A stretch of DNA of 64,000 nt from Flavivirga rizhaonensis (lineage in GTDB: Bacteria; Bacteroidota; Bacteroidia; Flavobacteriales; Flavobacteriaceae). The DNA lies in contig NZ_SRSO01000005.1 in the NCBI RefSeq assembly GCF_004791695.1, positions 62,001 through 126,000 of the forward strand. The letters run 5' to 3'. The notes under the pieces are model-generated. The model worked only from the letters and a program-made list of their open reading frames with translations, did not search any database and had not been told where the DNA came from. Every line of letters starts with the position of its first letter. The stretch's first letter is position 1. Below, in pieces: positions 52,944-61,148 of the stretch. The translations under genes and the position numbers were made by a program.

Positions 52944-53978
52944 ATGAAAAATCTAATATTGATTCTTTTGACACTATTGTGTCTTGTTGGTTGTAAAAAA
53001 GATGTCAATCAGTCTTTTGTTATAAATGGAAAAATTAATGGAGATATTCCAAAGTACATTTATTTGAAGTACGGAAATATAAAAGATAGCTCTCTCATTG
53101 AAAATAATGAATTCAAATTTTATGGAGTAATAAAAAACCCAACAAAAGCAGATTTTGTTATTCATCCAATATCTTCAATAAATAAATCATTTTATATAGA
53201 AAATTCAAGTTTTGATATTGAAATCACTTCAGAGAAAAAAAAATATAAAGACATTGAATTGAACTTTATCAACATAGACACAATTTTTAATAACAATACG
53301 TCCAAAATTCAATATGATTTTGAAAACTTCATAAAAGAATTTAAAAATAGCAGTGATTGGGAGTCAAAGCTTTCAAATAAACTAAATGAACTTATACTAA
53401 AAAATCCTGAAAATCAATATAGCGGAGACATTTTATCTGAAATAACCGAGCAATCTATTTTACCAATTAATGAAATAGAATCTCTATTTAAAAAATTGGA
53501 TTTAGAAAAACAATCGAAAAACAGTATTTGGAGAATTAAAAAAATATTATATCCTATTGAGAAAATTAATGTTGGTCAAAATATCTCGGATTTTGAATTA
53601 CCAAATAATAAAGGTTTTCTAATTAACACAAACTCATTTAGAGGAAAATATTTGCTCATTGATTTTTGGGCTTCTTGGTGCATACCTTGTCGAAAACAAA
53701 ATATTGAATTATTGAAAGTGTATAAAAATCATAAAAACAAAGATTTGGAAATTCTTGGTGTTTCAATAGACAATAACAAAGCCAACTGGTTAAAAGCTAT
53801 TGATAAAGATTCTATCATTTGGCAAAATGTTATAGAAATAAATGGCTTTGAAAGTGATATTTTGCAAAAATATAATGTCATTTCAGCGATACCTCATAAT
53901 TACCTAATTGATCCAAACGGAAAAATTATTAAAGAAAATATTTCGATTAATGAATTGGAAAAATTATTAAATGAGTAA
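52944..53978 (+). CDS. Cassette C: TlpA-like thioredoxin lipoprotein
   Basis: This 344-residue lipoprotein has lipobox LCLVGC (MKNLILILLTLLCLVGC). The first half after the signal resembles DUF4369 (VINGKINGDIPKYIYLKYGNIKDSSL), and the C-terminal part (from about 205) is a thioredoxin fold with IDFWASWCIPCRKQNIELL, CxxC being WCIPC. It probably acts as a periplasmic thiol reductase attached to a membrane. It is the only gene of its cassette, and starts 31 bp after the C start box. Confidence 0.88.
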   Translation: MKNLILILLTLLCLVGCKKDVNQSFVINGKINGDIPKYIYLKYGNIKDSSLIENNEFKFYGVIKNPTKADFVIHPISSINKSFYIENSSFDIEITSEKKKYKDIELNFINIDTIFNNNTSKIQYDFENFIKEFKNSSDWESKLSNKLNELILKNPENQYSGDILSEITEQSILPINEIESLFKKLDLEKQSKNSIWRIKKILYPIEKINVGQNISDFELPNNKGFLINTNSFRGKYLLIDFWASWCIPCRKQNIELLKVYKNHKNKDLEILGVSIDNNKANWLKAIDKDSIIWQNVIEINGFESDILQKYNVISAIPHNYLIDPNGKIIKENISINELEKLLNE

Positions 53979-53985
53979 TAAAAAC

Positions 53986-54123
53986 TGCTTACAACACCGT
54001 ATAAAATTAATTGCTAGTGATAGTGTACTTACGAAAGTCCTCTCGGACTTTCTATCTGTGGTTTATTTGCTAACTTTAGTGTTTAAACCACGCAACTAAT
54101 CTTATACAAGACCGTTACCCAAC
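53986..54123. repeat. Cassette junction site 3 (C/D)
   Basis: From TGCTTACAAC (53986-53995) to GTTACCCAAC (54114-54123). Arms GTATAAAATTAATTGC (53999-54014) and GCAACTAATCTTATAC (54092-54107) match those of site 1. Its central hairpin is AAAGTCC..GGACTTT near 54037-54053. Confidence 0.85.
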
Positions 54124-54133
54124 ATTTTGAATT

Positions 54134-55939
54134 ATGAAATTCACATATCAGTTATTAATAGTTGTCATTATTTTAGCTTACGCACCAAGTTACGCCCAAA
54201 AATCACCAGAGTTTCAAATCAAAAAACCTTGGCAAAAATTATTTTGGGGAATTACAATTAGAGATACCTCTGAAGTAAAACAGGCTCTTAAAATAGGGGC
54301 CGATATAAACCAATCCGTCAATGGATTAACACCAATAACTTTCTTTTCACTAGGGATTGGAAACAAAGACGAATTGGATGTAGAAAAAGATTTTTTTGGT
54401 TTTTTAGTAAAAAATGGAGCTCTTTTAAATATTGGATATTTAGATGCCTTAACTAACACAATTACCTTGAATGAACAAGCGTATGATGACAAATACAAAG
54501 GTCATTTTTATGCAACATTAGATAAAACAATCAACGAAGAAAATGAGATAAAATGGAGGCACCATTTAAATTATCATAAAGTGGCTCTTTTTAAGCAGTC
54601 GCTTCAACTAAATGAAGATTATCAAAGACTGTCCCCAAAGGAAAAAATGGAGCTTATGGAAGACCAGGAAATATATTATTCCTATACAGTAGAAACAAAT
54701 TTTTTATTTTTTCACACAAAAGAAATAGACGATTATATCGTCAACCTTAATGCTCTTGATTTCATCTATGGGTTAAAGCTTGAGGAATATTTTGAGTTAC
54801 CAGAAAAGAAAAAACAACTTCAGGAGTTGATAGTGAAAAATGATGTGCAGGGACTCAAAAAAAAATATCAACAATATAAACTTCCATTTTCCAGCAAACA
54901 CAATCCTAAAGCACAATATACCCTTTTCAACTTTAGCCCCAATCAATTTGAAGTTTCTAAGGAAATTCTGGAGTTTGCGATTCAAAATGGCTTTGATGTC
55001 AACGCAGCATTTGAAGACCAATATGAAAATTTCAAATACGGTCGACTAATCGAAAGTATCTACCACTATAAAGGGAAAAATTATTTGCCAAGTGAACCAG
55101 AATTCGAGTTTTTCAAGGCTATTTATGGTATGTGTTTAGATGCTGGTTTGGATATGAACTTTACATACGAAAATGATTGGAAAATAGAGGGCTTGATTTT
55201 GGATATCATTAGTAGAGGTAATGAAGAATTGTTCGATATGATCCCCAAAGATCAATTAAAAGCCGACTATCATTTTTTAAGATTTGCCTTATCTAGTCAG
55301 AATAACCCTTTACTAGATAGAGTTTTAGAACTTCCATTCACACCTGAGCAGCTTACGGAAGGAATATTTAAAATAATAGATGATCAATTCACCTCACCAA
55401 ACATGGCTACCTTAGAAAAGCTTCTTAAGAAAGGGGCTAATCTGAAAATACGAAAAGATGGTGTAGATGAAAGGAGCTATAAGAAATATACAGTTATAAA
55501 TGCAATTTTAGAAAACAAGAAAATAGAGAATAAACTGGCTTATATCAAACTAATGGTAAAATATGGAGCAGATATTAATCAGCCTGACATAAAAACCTAC
55601 GGTCAAAAAAAACCAAGTAGTAATCCTATGTATTACGCATTGACCAATTTGCGCAACACATCTCAGAAATTAGAGATTTTATCTTACTTCTTAGATATGG
55701 GAGCATACCCTTATTCAGATGATTATGATTCAGAAGAAGATATTTTCGAAGTTGCACTACAAGGATCTAAACAAGACTTATGGATTATGATAGATTTTTT
55801 GATTGAGCGTGATATAGTAGTAACTCCGAAAGCAATAGAAAGACTGGAAGATATCATAAAACCAAAAAATTGTAAAACTTGCAAAAAACGTCCAGAGCTG
55901 AAACCCTATTTGAATAAATTAAGGGAAAGAATCGACTAA
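54134..55939 (+). CDS. Cassette D: secreted ankyrin-repeat protein
   Basis: This 601-residue protein has a signal peptide (MKFTYQLLIVVIILAYAPSYAQ). The mature part contains several ankyrin-like segments: SEVKQALKIGADINQSVNGLTPITFF (about 47), FAIQNGFDVNAAF (about 285), LEKLLKKGANLKI and IKLMVKYGADINQPD (about 430-500). Ankyrin repeats usually bind proteins. The protein is probably periplasmic or extracellular. The large segment about 150-270 is unassigned. It is the only gene of its unit. Start is 10 bp after the D start box. Confidence 0.82.
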   Translation: MKFTYQLLIVVIILAYAPSYAQKSPEFQIKKPWQKLFWGITIRDTSEVKQALKIGADINQSVNGLTPITFFSLGIGNKDELDVEKDFFGFLVKNGALLNIGYLDALTNTITLNEQAYDDKYKGHFYATLDKTINEENEIKWRHHLNYHKVALFKQSLQLNEDYQRLSPKEKMELMEDQEIYYSYTVETNFLFFHTKEIDDYIVNLNALDFIYGLKLEEYFELPEKKKQLQELIVKNDVQGLKKKYQQYKLPFSSKHNPKAQYTLFNFSPNQFEVSKEILEFAIQNGFDVNAAFEDQYENFKYGRLIESIYHYKGKNYLPSEPEFEFFKAIYGMCLDAGLDMNFTYENDWKIEGLILDIISRGNEELFDMIPKDQLKADYHFLRFALSSQNNPLLDRVLELPFTPEQLTEGIFKIIDDQFTSPNMATLEKLLKKGANLKIRKDGVDERSYKKYTVINAILENKKIENKLAYIKLMVKYGADINQPDIKTYGQKKPSSNPMYYALTNLRNTSQKLEILSYFLDMGAYPYSDDYDSEEDIFEVALQGSKQDLWIMIDFLIERDIVVTPKAIERLEDIIKPKNCKTCKKRPELKPYLNKLRERID

Positions 55940-55942
55940 AAC

Positions 55943-56066
55943 GTTGGGTAACAAACACTAAAATGAATATGCGAACTGAGCTATCTGATAGGACAATGTA
56001 AACTAGGAAACTTCGGTACTTCTGGCAACAGGGGCGCATACTCATTTTAGTTAGACGTTGTGGTGC
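55943..56066. repeat. Cassette junction site 4 (D/E)
   Basis: From GTTGGGTAAC (55943-55952) to GTTGTGGTGC (56057-56066). The arms are different from sites 1, 3 and 6: CTAAAATGAATATGCG (55958-55973) and CGCATACTCATTTTAG (56035-56050), pairing in 15 of 16 positions. Confidence 0.8.
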
Positions 56067-56175
56067 ATTTGAACTAATGAAGAAGACCGACAAATTTTTG
56101 AAGATAAATAGAAAAATTAAGTGAGAAATTAGATTCTAATTTTGAGCTCAATTTACAATTTAGACATATGATCAT

Positions 56176-56637
56176 ATGCTTTCAATAGAACAGATTAAGA
56201 ATGAATTCTCTTTAGTTGAGTCCATCTTTGGAAACACTATTAACTATCATAACATTTATACCTTTCCAAATCAGGAGATTCATTGTGAATTGTGGTTCTC
56301 AGCTCAAAAAAAAGAAATCACTCAAAATCAGGTTGATAGGTTTAATTCATTTGTTGAAGAATGTGTATCATATTTTAGTGAAATTGACCATTTTATTAAT
56401 CATAATCTAAAGCAGAGCGAATATAGAAAAACATCTAAAATTGCACAGTCAAAAATCGAATTTGAAGTAATCCAAGTTCCACAGGGGAAACTCAAATATG
56501 ACTTTGTTCTTATTTGTTCAAAGAGTTATAAGAGCCTGTTTAAAACAAAATATATTGTTATTAGAGTTGAATTTATGGATGGGAAAATAATAAGAATGAA
56601 GAGATCAAAAGATACAATGCAGGATATCAATCTTTAA
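56176..56637 (+). CDS. Cassette E: hypothetical soluble protein
   Basis: This 153-residue protein has no signal or membrane helix. It is a mixed alpha-beta protein (MLSIEQIKNEFSLVESIFGNTINYHNIYTFPNQEIHCELWFSAQKKEI) and ends with a strand-rich KTKYIVIRVEFMDGKIIRM. I do not recognise a family. The leader of about 110 bp contains a short 15-codon ORF (56078-56125). It is the only gene of its unit and ends 12 bp before the E end box. Confidence 0.65.
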   Translation: MLSIEQIKNEFSLVESIFGNTINYHNIYTFPNQEIHCELWFSAQKKEITQNQVDRFNSFVEECVSYFSEIDHFINHNLKQSEYRKTSKIAQSKIEFEVIQVPQGKLKYDFVLICSKSYKSLFKTKYIVIRVEFMDGKIIRMKRSKDTMQDINL

Positions 56638-56649
56638 ATTGATGAAAAC

Positions 56650-56786
56650 GCACCACAACACGCGGTACATGCAATGCTAGGTTTTGTGGGTAAATGAAAT
56701 TTTGTACCTTTAATAAACATTGTACTGATTCGGGTGGTAGTCGCTTCGAATCCCGCATTGCACATACCGCCTTAACGTTGTGCGGC
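56650..56786. repeat. Cassette junction site 5 (E/F)
   Basis: From GCACCACAAC (56650-56659) to GTTGTGCGGC (56777-56786). The third arm type is GCGGTACATGCAATGC (56662-56677) with GCATTGCACATACCGC (56755-56770), pairing in 14 of 16 positions. A tRNA-like CTTCGAATCCCGC inside was examined and rejected as a tRNA. Confidence 0.8.
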
Positions 56787-56806
56787 AGCTAAAACAACCA
56801 ACTAAA

Positions 56807-57343
56807 ATGAAAAAAACACTCGGACTTTTAACATCGGCTTTGTTAGTGTTTTCATCTTGTAATAACAAAACTGACAAACAGCAAAATCAACAAGAAAAAA
56901 TGAGAACCTTAAAAATCGTTAGATCCTTTGACGTGGAACCAGAGAAAGTTTTTGGAGCATTTACAAATCCAGATGATATGATAGTTTGGTGGACACCTGA
57001 TACTAAATTTGATATTGACCTACGAGTTGGTGGACAATACTCAATAACAAGAAAGGAAGGTGAAACAACTTATGTGATGTCAGGAAAATACTTGGAAGTA
57101 GAACAACCAAGAAAACTCAAGTACACTTGTGCAATGCTTGACTTCTCACCTATAATTGATACACTTTCCGTAGAAATTCAACCAGATGGAAAAGGCGGCT
57201 CACGGTTAACTTTTATTCAAGAAGGTGAAGGTATTAACGAAGAATTGAAACAACTACCAGAAGGAACTATTTCGGAAAGAGAAAAAGGATGGAATCTAGG
57301 GTTTGACTTGATGGCGCAATCTTGGAAAAAAATGGAAAATTAA
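56807..57343 (+). CDS. Cassette F: SRPBCC/AHSA1-domain lipoprotein
   Basis: I start this 178-residue protein at 56807 (MKKTLGLLTSALLVFSSC), since the longer frame from 56780 would begin inside the junction box. It has lipobox FSSC and an AHSA1/SRPBCC domain, with RSFDVEPEKVFGAFTNPDDMIVWWTPDTKFDIDLRVGGQY and a long C-terminal helix REKGWNLGFDLMAQSWKKM. These proteins form a hydrophobic-ligand cavity, and a periplasmic ligand is unknown. It is the only gene of its cassette. Lipidated forms of this domain are uncommon. Confidence 0.82.
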   Translation: MKKTLGLLTSALLVFSSCNNKTDKQQNQQEKMRTLKIVRSFDVEPEKVFGAFTNPDDMIVWWTPDTKFDIDLRVGGQYSITRKEGETTYVMSGKYLEVEQPRKLKYTCAMLDFSPIIDTLSVEIQPDGKGGSRLTFIQEGEGINEELKQLPEGTISEREKGWNLGFDLMAQSWKKMEN

Positions 57344-57352
57344 AAAAGCCGC

Positions 57353-57490
57353 CCGCACAACAACGTATAAAATTAATTGCTTAGTACGAGCCTGCTTACG
57401 AAATTCCTCGCAGATTTTCTATTCGGTTTCTATTTACTAAATTCATTTGCCAAACCAAGCAACTAATCTTATACAAGACCGTTGCCAGTA
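57353..57490. repeat. Cassette junction site 6 (F/G)
   Basis: From CCGCACAAC (57353-57361) to GTTGCCAGTA (57481-57490). The arms GTATAAAATTAATTGC (57365-57380) and GCAACTAATCTTATAC (57459-57474) are the same as in sites 1 and 3. The F end box matches its start with one extra base. Confidence 0.85.
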
Positions 57491-57527
57491 ATACCCAAAA
57501 CACAAATCTAAACTAATATTCAACTGA

Positions 57528-57878
57528 ATGGAATTTTCAAAAGATTATAGAGAACTTGGAGAAATAATCGTGAAAAAATTACGCGATGAAAACTTTGAAT
57601 ATTATATAAAAAATAGAGATTTTGGGAAATCTATGACTGTAAAAGAATACTCTGAATTACCAAGAAATCCGAATTTAGCACCTGAGTTTCAAAAACTGAA
57701 AGACGAACGATTTGAGTTTTTTAACGGACTGAATGAAAAGCAAACAGAAGCTCTAAACCGACTTATCCTTAATATTTTAAACTCTACTGCATTTAATTTC
57801 TTGAGAAAAATTGAAGAAAATTTAGACGACAACAAAAGTTTAGGTTTGACAATAAACGGAAAAAAATTGAGAATATAA
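57528..57878 (+). CDS. Cassette G: hypothetical soluble protein
   Basis: This 116-residue protein has no signal peptide or membrane helix. It is alpha-helical and charged (YRELGEIIVKKLRDENFEYYIKNRDFGKSMTVKEYSELPRNPNLAPEF, NGLNEKQTEALNRLILNILNSTAFNFLRKI) and resembles unclassified short helical proteins. I do not recognise it. It is the only gene of its cassette. The gene starts 37 bp after the G start box. Confidence 0.65.
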   Translation: MEFSKDYRELGEIIVKKLRDENFEYYIKNRDFGKSMTVKEYSELPRNPNLAPEFQKLKDERFEFFNGLNEKQTEALNRLILNILNSTAFNFLRKIEENLDDNKSLGLTINGKKLRI

Positions 57879-57975
57879 CGACCGAATTATTATCTGGAAC
57901 TTTATTTGGAGAATACTTTTTATGGACTGAAAAGAATAGCAAATTTGGAGAGTTTCAGCAATAAAAATGAAGTAC

Positions 57976-58102
57976 TACTGGCAACAATGCTATTTTATTC
58001 CTCAAGCTAAGGGCTGTGTTTTGTTTGCTAACTTCTGGTTTTCCTTCGGAAAATCAGTCGCACTCAAATCCGCACTATTCTTATACTAACACGTTACCCA
58101 CA
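57976..58102. repeat. Cassette junction site 7 (G/H)
   Basis: From TACTGGCAAC (57976-57985) to GTTACCCACA (58093-58102). The central hairpin TTTTCC..GGAAAA lies around 58038-58052. The long outer arms are weak, with only ATTCTTATAC on the right resembling the usual arm. Confidence 0.7.
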
Positions 58103-58104
58103 AT

Positions 58105-58698
58105 ATGAAAAAACCAATGTTGACATACATTTTAATCGGAATAGTTTTAATTGCAGGAATTGGAATTCTAATCAGTTGCAAAAACAAACCGAAAAAAGAA
58201 ACTACTGAAAAAATACAGCAAACCGAAAAAAACGCTGAACAGAATCCTTTTATGGATATGCGAAAAATGGCATTAATAGTAACAGCTGAACAACTTGGAT
58301 TTCAAATTCCAAAGGACTCTATAAAAGTTTATGGAATTGTATCTGATTTGGATATGAGTGGCGGAACAGCAACTGTTATGACTTATTTAACTGGAGATGC
58401 AAGTATATACTTAAGTTCTGGTGGTGGATTTATTGGAGCTGGGCAACACGAAAGTGTTCAAAAAGTAACTAAAGAATTTGTAGAAAACGGACATTTGATT
58501 TCTTTCAAAGGGAAAAAATTTGAGAATCCTGATTTGCCGACAAACGGAAATGCAAATTTTTACTTTTTGTCAAATATGGGACAAACTCGAATTACAGAAA
58601 GTATTTCAAAAATGGAAAGTGGAGAATCGGAATTTTCCAAACTGTTCGCTGATTTGAATAATGTAATGACTGAAATCCGACTGAAAAGCGAAAAGTAA
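58105..58698 (+). CDS. Cassette H: lipoprotein, hypothetical
   Basis: This 197-residue protein has a signal of the lipoprotein type (MKKPMLTYILIGIVLIAGIGILISC, lipobox ILISC), then a K/E/Q linker. The mature domain is beta-rich with a glycine-rich loop (DASIYLSSGGGFIGAGQHESVQKVTKEFVENG), unlike any family I can name. It is the only gene of its cassette and begins only 2 bp after the H start box. It is probably membrane-attached in the periplasm or on the surface. Confidence 0.72.
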   Translation: MKKPMLTYILIGIVLIAGIGILISCKNKPKKETTEKIQQTEKNAEQNPFMDMRKMALIVTAEQLGFQIPKDSIKVYGIVSDLDMSGGTATVMTYLTGDASIYLSSGGGFIGAGQHESVQKVTKEFVENGHLISFKGKKFENPDLPTNGNANFYFLSNMGQTRITESISKMESGESEFSKLFADLNNVMTEIRLKSEK

Positions 58699-58702
58699 AT
58701 AC

Positions 58703-58841
58703 TGTGGGTAACACCGTATATAAAAAATTGCTAGTTTTACCTAAACCAAAGTTTGTTGCTCGTTTACTTGCTTCTGATTTTCCTTCGGAAAATCCTCGCA
58801 CTCAAACACGCAACTTTCCATATACAACAACGTTAGCTGTT
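58703..58841. repeat. Cassette junction site 8 (H/I)
   Basis: From TGTGGGTAAC (58703-58712) to GTTAGCTGTT (58832-58841). Arms GTATATAAAAAATTGC (58716-58731) and GCAACTTTCCATATAC (58810-58825) pair in 13 of 16 positions. The central hairpin is GATTTTCC (58776-58783) with GGAAAATC (58787-58794). Confidence 0.8.
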
Positions 58842-58875
58842 ATTGAAATAGAACTATAGAAAATGAACCTTTGAA

Positions 58876-59247
58876 ATGAATTCAATAAAAAAAGACTCAA
58901 TAGTCGAAATTGAAAAAGAGATTTTAGACGCAATGAAAAATTGTAATGTTGAAAAATTGAATGAATTATTGCACGAAGAATTACTTTTTAATATTCCTAA
59001 TGGACAAACTATAACTAAGGCTATCGATTTAGAAACATATAATTCTGGAAATATGTTAATTAGCGAAATTTCATCTTCAGAACAAGAAATAAATCTGATT
59101 GGAGATACTGCAATTGTTTCTGTAGTTATAGAAATGAAGGGAGCATATTTTGATTATTCTTTTGATGGAAAATATAAGATTCTAAGAGTTTGGAAATTAT
59201 TGAATAATCAATTGAAAGTGATAGCAGGAAGCAGTATTGGAATATAA
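58876..59247 (+). CDS. Cassette I: SnoaL/NTF2-like protein (DUF4440-like)
   Basis: This 123-residue soluble protein matches the NTF2-like cone fold of DUF4440: an N-terminal helix EIEKEILDAMKNCNVEKLNELLHEELLFNIPNGQTIT, then strands (INLIGDTAIVSVVIEMKGAYFDYSFDGKYKILRVWKLLNNQLKVIAGSS). No catalytic residue can be fixed. It is the last gene of the array. The unit-end box of this cassette is degraded (GCCAAC at 59269-59274), and no following palindrome is seen. Confidence 0.78.
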   Translation: MNSIKKDSIVEIEKEILDAMKNCNVEKLNELLHEELLFNIPNGQTITKAIDLETYNSGNMLISEISSSEQEINLIGDTAIVSVVIEMKGAYFDYSFDGKYKILRVWKLLNNQLKVIAGSSIGI

Positions 59248-59352
59248 AAACAAGAAGAAATAACTATTGCCAACAAAGTATCCTATGATCCATTACTTGT
59301 TTATCCTTTAAAAGAAAATGACTAACTTTATTTCGTGTTGAGTATATTTAAT

Positions 59353-59991
59353 CTATAATTGACGCCACAATAGATATCCAAAAACACTTGTCATAACTAA
59401 TACATAAGCCACTAAAACATAAATCCATTTTCCTGAAAATTTATTTATTGGTATTGAAGATAAATTAAGTACAGCTAGAATGATTATAACGCTATAAAGA
59501 AGTATAGAAAAAGTAGAATGCTGAAAGATGTTTTTGAATAAAAAGACAAAAGCAAGAATAAGCGCATTATTATCGACAGAGAGCCCCATATAGGTTTCAC
59601 TGTCAATAAGACCATAAATATTAAAATAGCTTAAACGTATTGCACTGGCAGCAATAATTACAAATGCACCTGGTATAAACCATATTTCATAATTTCCATA
59701 GCTTAAAAGTAATATTGCAGGGTAAACGCCAAAACTAACAATATCTATCATAGAATCAAACTGTACACCAAAAACGCCTTGTTCTTTAGTCCTTCCTTTC
59801 ATTTTACGAGCTATAATACCATCATACCAATCAAATAATACTGACCATAATATGGCTATAATTGAACCTAGAAACTGTCCTCCTATTGCAAAGTAAATGG
59901 CTAATACTGTGCAAAACAGCCCAACTAAAGAACAGATATTGGGTAAGTCTTTAGCAAAGCTTAACATACTTGCTTGCTTATTTTTATTCAT
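59353..59991 (-). CDS. CDP-alcohol phosphatidyltransferase (PssA-like)
   Basis: This is a 212-residue membrane enzyme with several helices. The active motif is DWYDGIIARKMKG followed by FGVQFDSMIDIVSFG, holding the aspartates that bind metal and CDP-alcohol. It swaps CMP of a CDP-lipid or CDP-headgroup for an alcohol. The insert between the AR and the last Asp-x3-Asp pair is typical of some bacterial members. It overlaps the aminotransferase by 4 bp, and a nucleotidyltransferase follows, hinting at a nonstandard head group rather than plain phosphatidylserine. Confidence 0.85.
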   Translation of the reverse strand: MNKNKQASMLSFAKDLPNICSLVGLFCTVLAIYFAIGGQFLGSIIAILWSVLFDWYDGIIARKMKGRTKEQGVFGVQFDSMIDIVSFGVYPAILLLSYGNYEIWFIPGAFVIIAASAIRLSYFNIYGLIDSETYMGLSVDNNALILAFVFLFKNIFQHSTFSILLYSVIIILAVLNLSSIPINKFSGKWIYVLVAYVLVMTSVFGYLLWRQL

Positions 59992-61100
59992 CTTAACTCA
60001 CGCTTTAAGTACATTATCTCTTTTAACGCGTCTATAAGTGTAGCGTTTTCTTCTTTAGTACGACTCGCAATCCTAATATATCTATCAGCATCTGGTTGGG
60101 TTTTTCCAACATTATGCTTTATATAAATATTGTATTTAATAAAAAGGCGCTTTGTTACTTCTGGTCCACTTAAAGCAATATCGGGTAAACGACAATAAAT
60201 ATAGTTTGCTTCTGGTTTAAAGACCCTCATCCCATCTATAATACATAAATTTTTATAAAAGGTATCTCTATCTGCCTTAACTAATTTACAACTATCTTCA
60301 AATTCTTGCTTGTATTGAGGTAGTATTTTAAGAAACTCTTCTGCAAAACCATTAATATTCCAAATATGAACACCATTGCGAACAGACTCGGCTAAATTTG
60401 CATTAGCCGTTAATAAATAACCAATTCTAAGACCACAAATTCCGTAGGCTTTACTCATACTTTTAAGTATAGCCATATTGGGATATTTGGCAATGTCTTT
60501 CTCCAAACTTATTTGCTCATTATTATCAGCAAAGTCAAGAAAAGATTCATCGATAATAAGCATACATTTACTTGGCTTAAGCTTTTCAGCCAATCGAATT
60601 AAATCGACTTTAGGAACTAACAACGATGTAGGATTATTAGGCGTCACCACAACAGCCATATCTGCGCCAATTTTTATGGCTTCAGCTGCAAATTTATCTA
60701 CATCTAATTGAAATGAAGGAAAATCAAGAGGAAACTCTACTACGCGTCCTTCTGGTGCCGCATTAGCATATTCATTAAAAGAAGGTACAGGTACAATTAG
60801 TTTTTTAGCTAAGCTTCCAGATAATATTTTTATAATCTCTGCACCCCCATTACCTACTACAATTCTTTCTGTAGGTTGATTAATGACATTTCCAACAAGC
60901 TCTGCCAATGCACTTTGTGCCATTGGGTAATTTAAAACCAAATTGTTAATATTAGCTTTTAAATGGCTAAATACTGCCTTTGGTGGAAAGTATAAATTAT
61001 ACAAATAAGCATGGTCTGTAAAATGATGCCTATAATAACCTCCATGCTGTTTTGATATGTATTCGTATTTTTCTTCTTGTGTTGTATATTTACTTACCAT
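59988..61100 (-). CDS. PLP-dependent aminotransferase (HisC/CobD-like, class I/II)
   Basis: This 370-residue enzyme uses pyridoxal phosphate. Typical parts are ERIVVGNGGAEIIKILSGSL, VVTPNNPTSLLVPKVDLIRLA, IIDESFLDF and the PLP-lysine segment LKSMSKAYGICGLRIGYLL. It resembles histidinol-phosphate aminotransferases and threonine-phosphate decarboxylases. Its neighbours (a nucleotidyltransferase 48 bp away, a CDP-alcohol transferase overlapping by 4 bp) suggest a pathway that aminates and then activates a phosphorylated or phosphonate compound with a nucleotide, but no phosphonate synthase is in the window. Confidence 0.85.
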   Translation of the reverse strand: MVSKYTTQEEKYEYISKQHGGYYRHHFTDHAYLYNLYFPPKAVFSHLKANINNLVLNYPMAQSALAELVGNVINQPTERIVVGNGGAEIIKILSGSLAKKLIVPVPSFNEYANAAPEGRVVEFPLDFPSFQLDVDKFAAEAIKIGADMAVVVTPNNPTSLLVPKVDLIRLAEKLKPSKCMLIIDESFLDFADNNEQISLEKDIAKYPNMAILKSMSKAYGICGLRIGYLLTANANLAESVRNGVHIWNINGFAEEFLKILPQYKQEFEDSCKLVKADRDTFYKNLCIIDGMRVFKPEANYIYCRLPDIALSGPEVTKRLFIKYNIYIKHNVGKTQPDADRYIRIASRTKEENATLIDALKEIMYLKRELR

Positions 61101-61148
61101 TATAATTTTTGCTTAATTAAATTATTCCTGCTTCATTGTTTAAACCAA

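Larger units (their letters stand above)
45969..59274 (+). mobile_element. Integron-like array of nine gene cassettes (A-I)
   Basis: Nine units lie head to tail. Each starts with a GTT box of 8-10 bases unique to the unit and ends with the reverse complement of the same box, for example GTTGTATGCC/GGCATACAAC (A), GTTACCTG/CAGGTAAC (B), GTTGTAAGCA/TGCTTACAAC (C), GTTACCCAAC/GTTGGGTAAC (D), GTTGTGGTGC/GCACCACAAC (E), GTTGCCAGTA/TACTGGCAAC (G) and GTTACCCACA/TGTGGGTAAC (H). F matches with a one-base insertion and I is degraded. Between units lie palindromes of about 120-200 bp. Main genes all read in the + direction. This is how integron cassettes are built, but the boxes do not fit GTTRRRY and no integrase gene lies in the window. 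Confidence 0.8.

Noticed and set aside
56671..56776. tRNA-like stretch in site 5: GCAATGC/GCATTGC arms and CTTCGAATCCCGC
   Set aside because: The 7 bp arms would be an acceptor stem, and the TTCGAAT part looks like a T loop, but the T stem does not pair and no D or anticodon arm can be placed in 90 bases. The arms are part of the cassette palindrome.
56780..57343. Start of the SRPBCC gene at 56780
   Set aside because: This start is a TTG inside the junction box GTTGTGCGGC. The ATG at 56807 gives a standard lipoprotein signal.
45969..59274. Classical chromosomal integron
   Set aside because: The boxes do not fit GTTRRRY/RYYYAAC, and no integron integrase gene or known attI lies in the window. 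Only the general layout agrees, so I call it integron-like.
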